This document shows positions 4,717 to 5,138 of a stretch of DNA of 5,138 nucleotides, piece after piece. The notes beneath the pieces were generated by a model. The model was not told the DNA's origin and searched no databases. It saw only the letters and a program-made list of their open reading frames with translations. The position numbers and the translations under genes are program-made. The stretch covers positions 1 to 5,138 of the forward strand of contig SOKS01000078.1 of assembly GCA_004375725.1 (NCBI GenBank), read 5' to 3'. Every line of letters begins with the position of its first letter. The first letter of the stretch is position 1. This DNA comes from Dehalococcoidia bacterium. GTDB taxonomy: Bacteria > Chloroflexota > Dehalococcoidia > Dehalococcoidales > RBG-16-60-22.

Positions 4717-5138
4717 ATGGTCTATAACGTTACCCTTATTCCTGGCGATGGCATCGGCCCGGAGGTCGCCGAGGCAAGCAGGCGGGTCCTGGAAGCCACC
4801 GGCGTTGTTTTTAAGTGGGACGTTGCCGAAGCTGGCGCTGACGTTATCGATAAATATGGCACGCCGCTACCCGGTTCAGTGCTGGATTCAGTGAGGAAAA
4901 ACAAGGTGGCTCTGAAAGGGCCGATAACCACGCCGGTCGGCTCGGGTTTTCGCAGTGTTAACGTTGCCCTGCGTAAAGAACTGGACCTTTACGCCTGCGT
5001 CCGCCCCTGCAAGACCTATCCCGGTGTGCCCTCACTCTATAAAAATATTGACCTGGTGGTCATCAGGGAAAACACGGAGGACCTTTACGCCGGCATTGAA
5101 TTTGAACAGGGCACGCCGGAAGCGATGAAGCTGATCCA
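4717..5138 (+). CDS. icd: Isocitrate dehydrogenase-like beta-decarboxylating dehydrogenase (3' end missing)
   Basis: The first 140 codons of an isocitrate/isopropylmalate dehydrogenase family enzyme; full members are about 330-430 aa, so well over half is beyond the right edge. It would oxidise and decarboxylate isocitrate to 2-oxoglutarate with NAD(P)+. Visible motifs are [11 protein letters not shown] (7-17), [11 protein letters not shown] (65-75), [13 protein letters not shown] (80-92), VRP (95-97) and [15 protein letters not shown] (114-128). Substrate residues Arg86, Arg96, Arg117 and Tyr124 are present. Ser80 and Asn82 form the isocitrate-type pattern; isopropylmalate dehydrogenases usually carry Leu-rich residues there, and homoisocitrate dehydrogenases differ as well. 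The part that decides NAD versus NADP lies outside the window. The position right after an aconitase-like pair supports the isocitrate assignment. Family certainty is high, isocitrate specificity good, coenzyme unknown. Confidence 0.9.
   Translation, partial: MVYNVTLIPGDGIGPEVAEASRRVLEATGVVFKWDVAEAGADVIDKYGTPLPGSVLDSVRKNKVALKGPITTPVGSGFRSVNVALRKELDLYACVRPCKTYPGVPSLYKNIDLVVIRENTEDLYAGIEFEQGTPEAMKLI

Noticed and set aside
1..5138. CRISPR array, insertion sequence, tRNA, phage or defence genes
   Set aside because: No spaced direct repeats, terminal inverted repeats, tRNA-like cloverleaf or relevant protein motifs were seen; coding density is high and every sizeable frame is a metabolic gene or its shadow.

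Overview
This is a 5.1-kb piece of a bacterial chromosome holding ordinary central-metabolism genes packed in two divergent units. It shows no mobile element, CRISPR array, RNA gene or viral signal. The gene set, a mid-50s G+C content by eye, frequent GTG/TTG starts with strong Shine-Dalgarno sites, and a split aconitase-type hydro-lyase directly ahead of an isocitrate dehydrogenase all suggest a Chloroflexota relative, probably of the Dehalococcoidia. From memory, Dehalococcoides has a similar hydro-lyase/isocitrate dehydrogenase/malate dehydrogenase cluster. The taxonomic call is inference, not something proved by the bases.

Left part, minus strand (1..1218): two folate-biosynthesis genes, folP (dihydropteroate synthase, TTG start) followed by folK (hydroxymethyldihydropterin pyrophosphokinase, GTG start, cut by the window's left edge). 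They overlap by 8 bases and act on consecutive steps: FolK makes the pterin pyrophosphate that FolP condenses with p-aminobenzoate.

Middle (1219..1367): a 149-base divergent intergenic region with a plausible sigma-70-like promoter facing each way.

Right part, plus strand (1368..5138): a 511-residue biotin-dependent acyl-CoA carboxyltransferase (PccB/MmdA family), then after 47 bases a LeuC-type large subunit, a LeuD-type small subunit beginning at the very next base after its stop codon, and 17 bases later the first 140 codons of an isocitrate dehydrogenase-like gene running off the right edge. Active-site positions favour aconitase/homoaconitase chemistry over isopropylmalate isomerase: the small subunit has His-Leu-Arg-Ser in the specificity loop, and the dehydrogenase has the isocitrate-type Ser80/Asn82 pattern. 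The most economical reading is citrate -> isocitrate -> 2-oxoglutarate, the oxidative branch of the TCA cycle feeding glutamate synthesis, using a LeuCD-type aconitase. The carboxyltransferase would supply or consume (methyl)malonyl-CoA, but its biotin carboxylase, biotin carrier or membrane partners are not in the window.

I found no convincing undescribed system. The points worth a second look are the substrate assignment of the LeuCD-type enzyme, the single in-frame stop separating its subunits, the isolated carboxyltransferase with Ile at its specificity position, and variant motifs in both folate enzymes.
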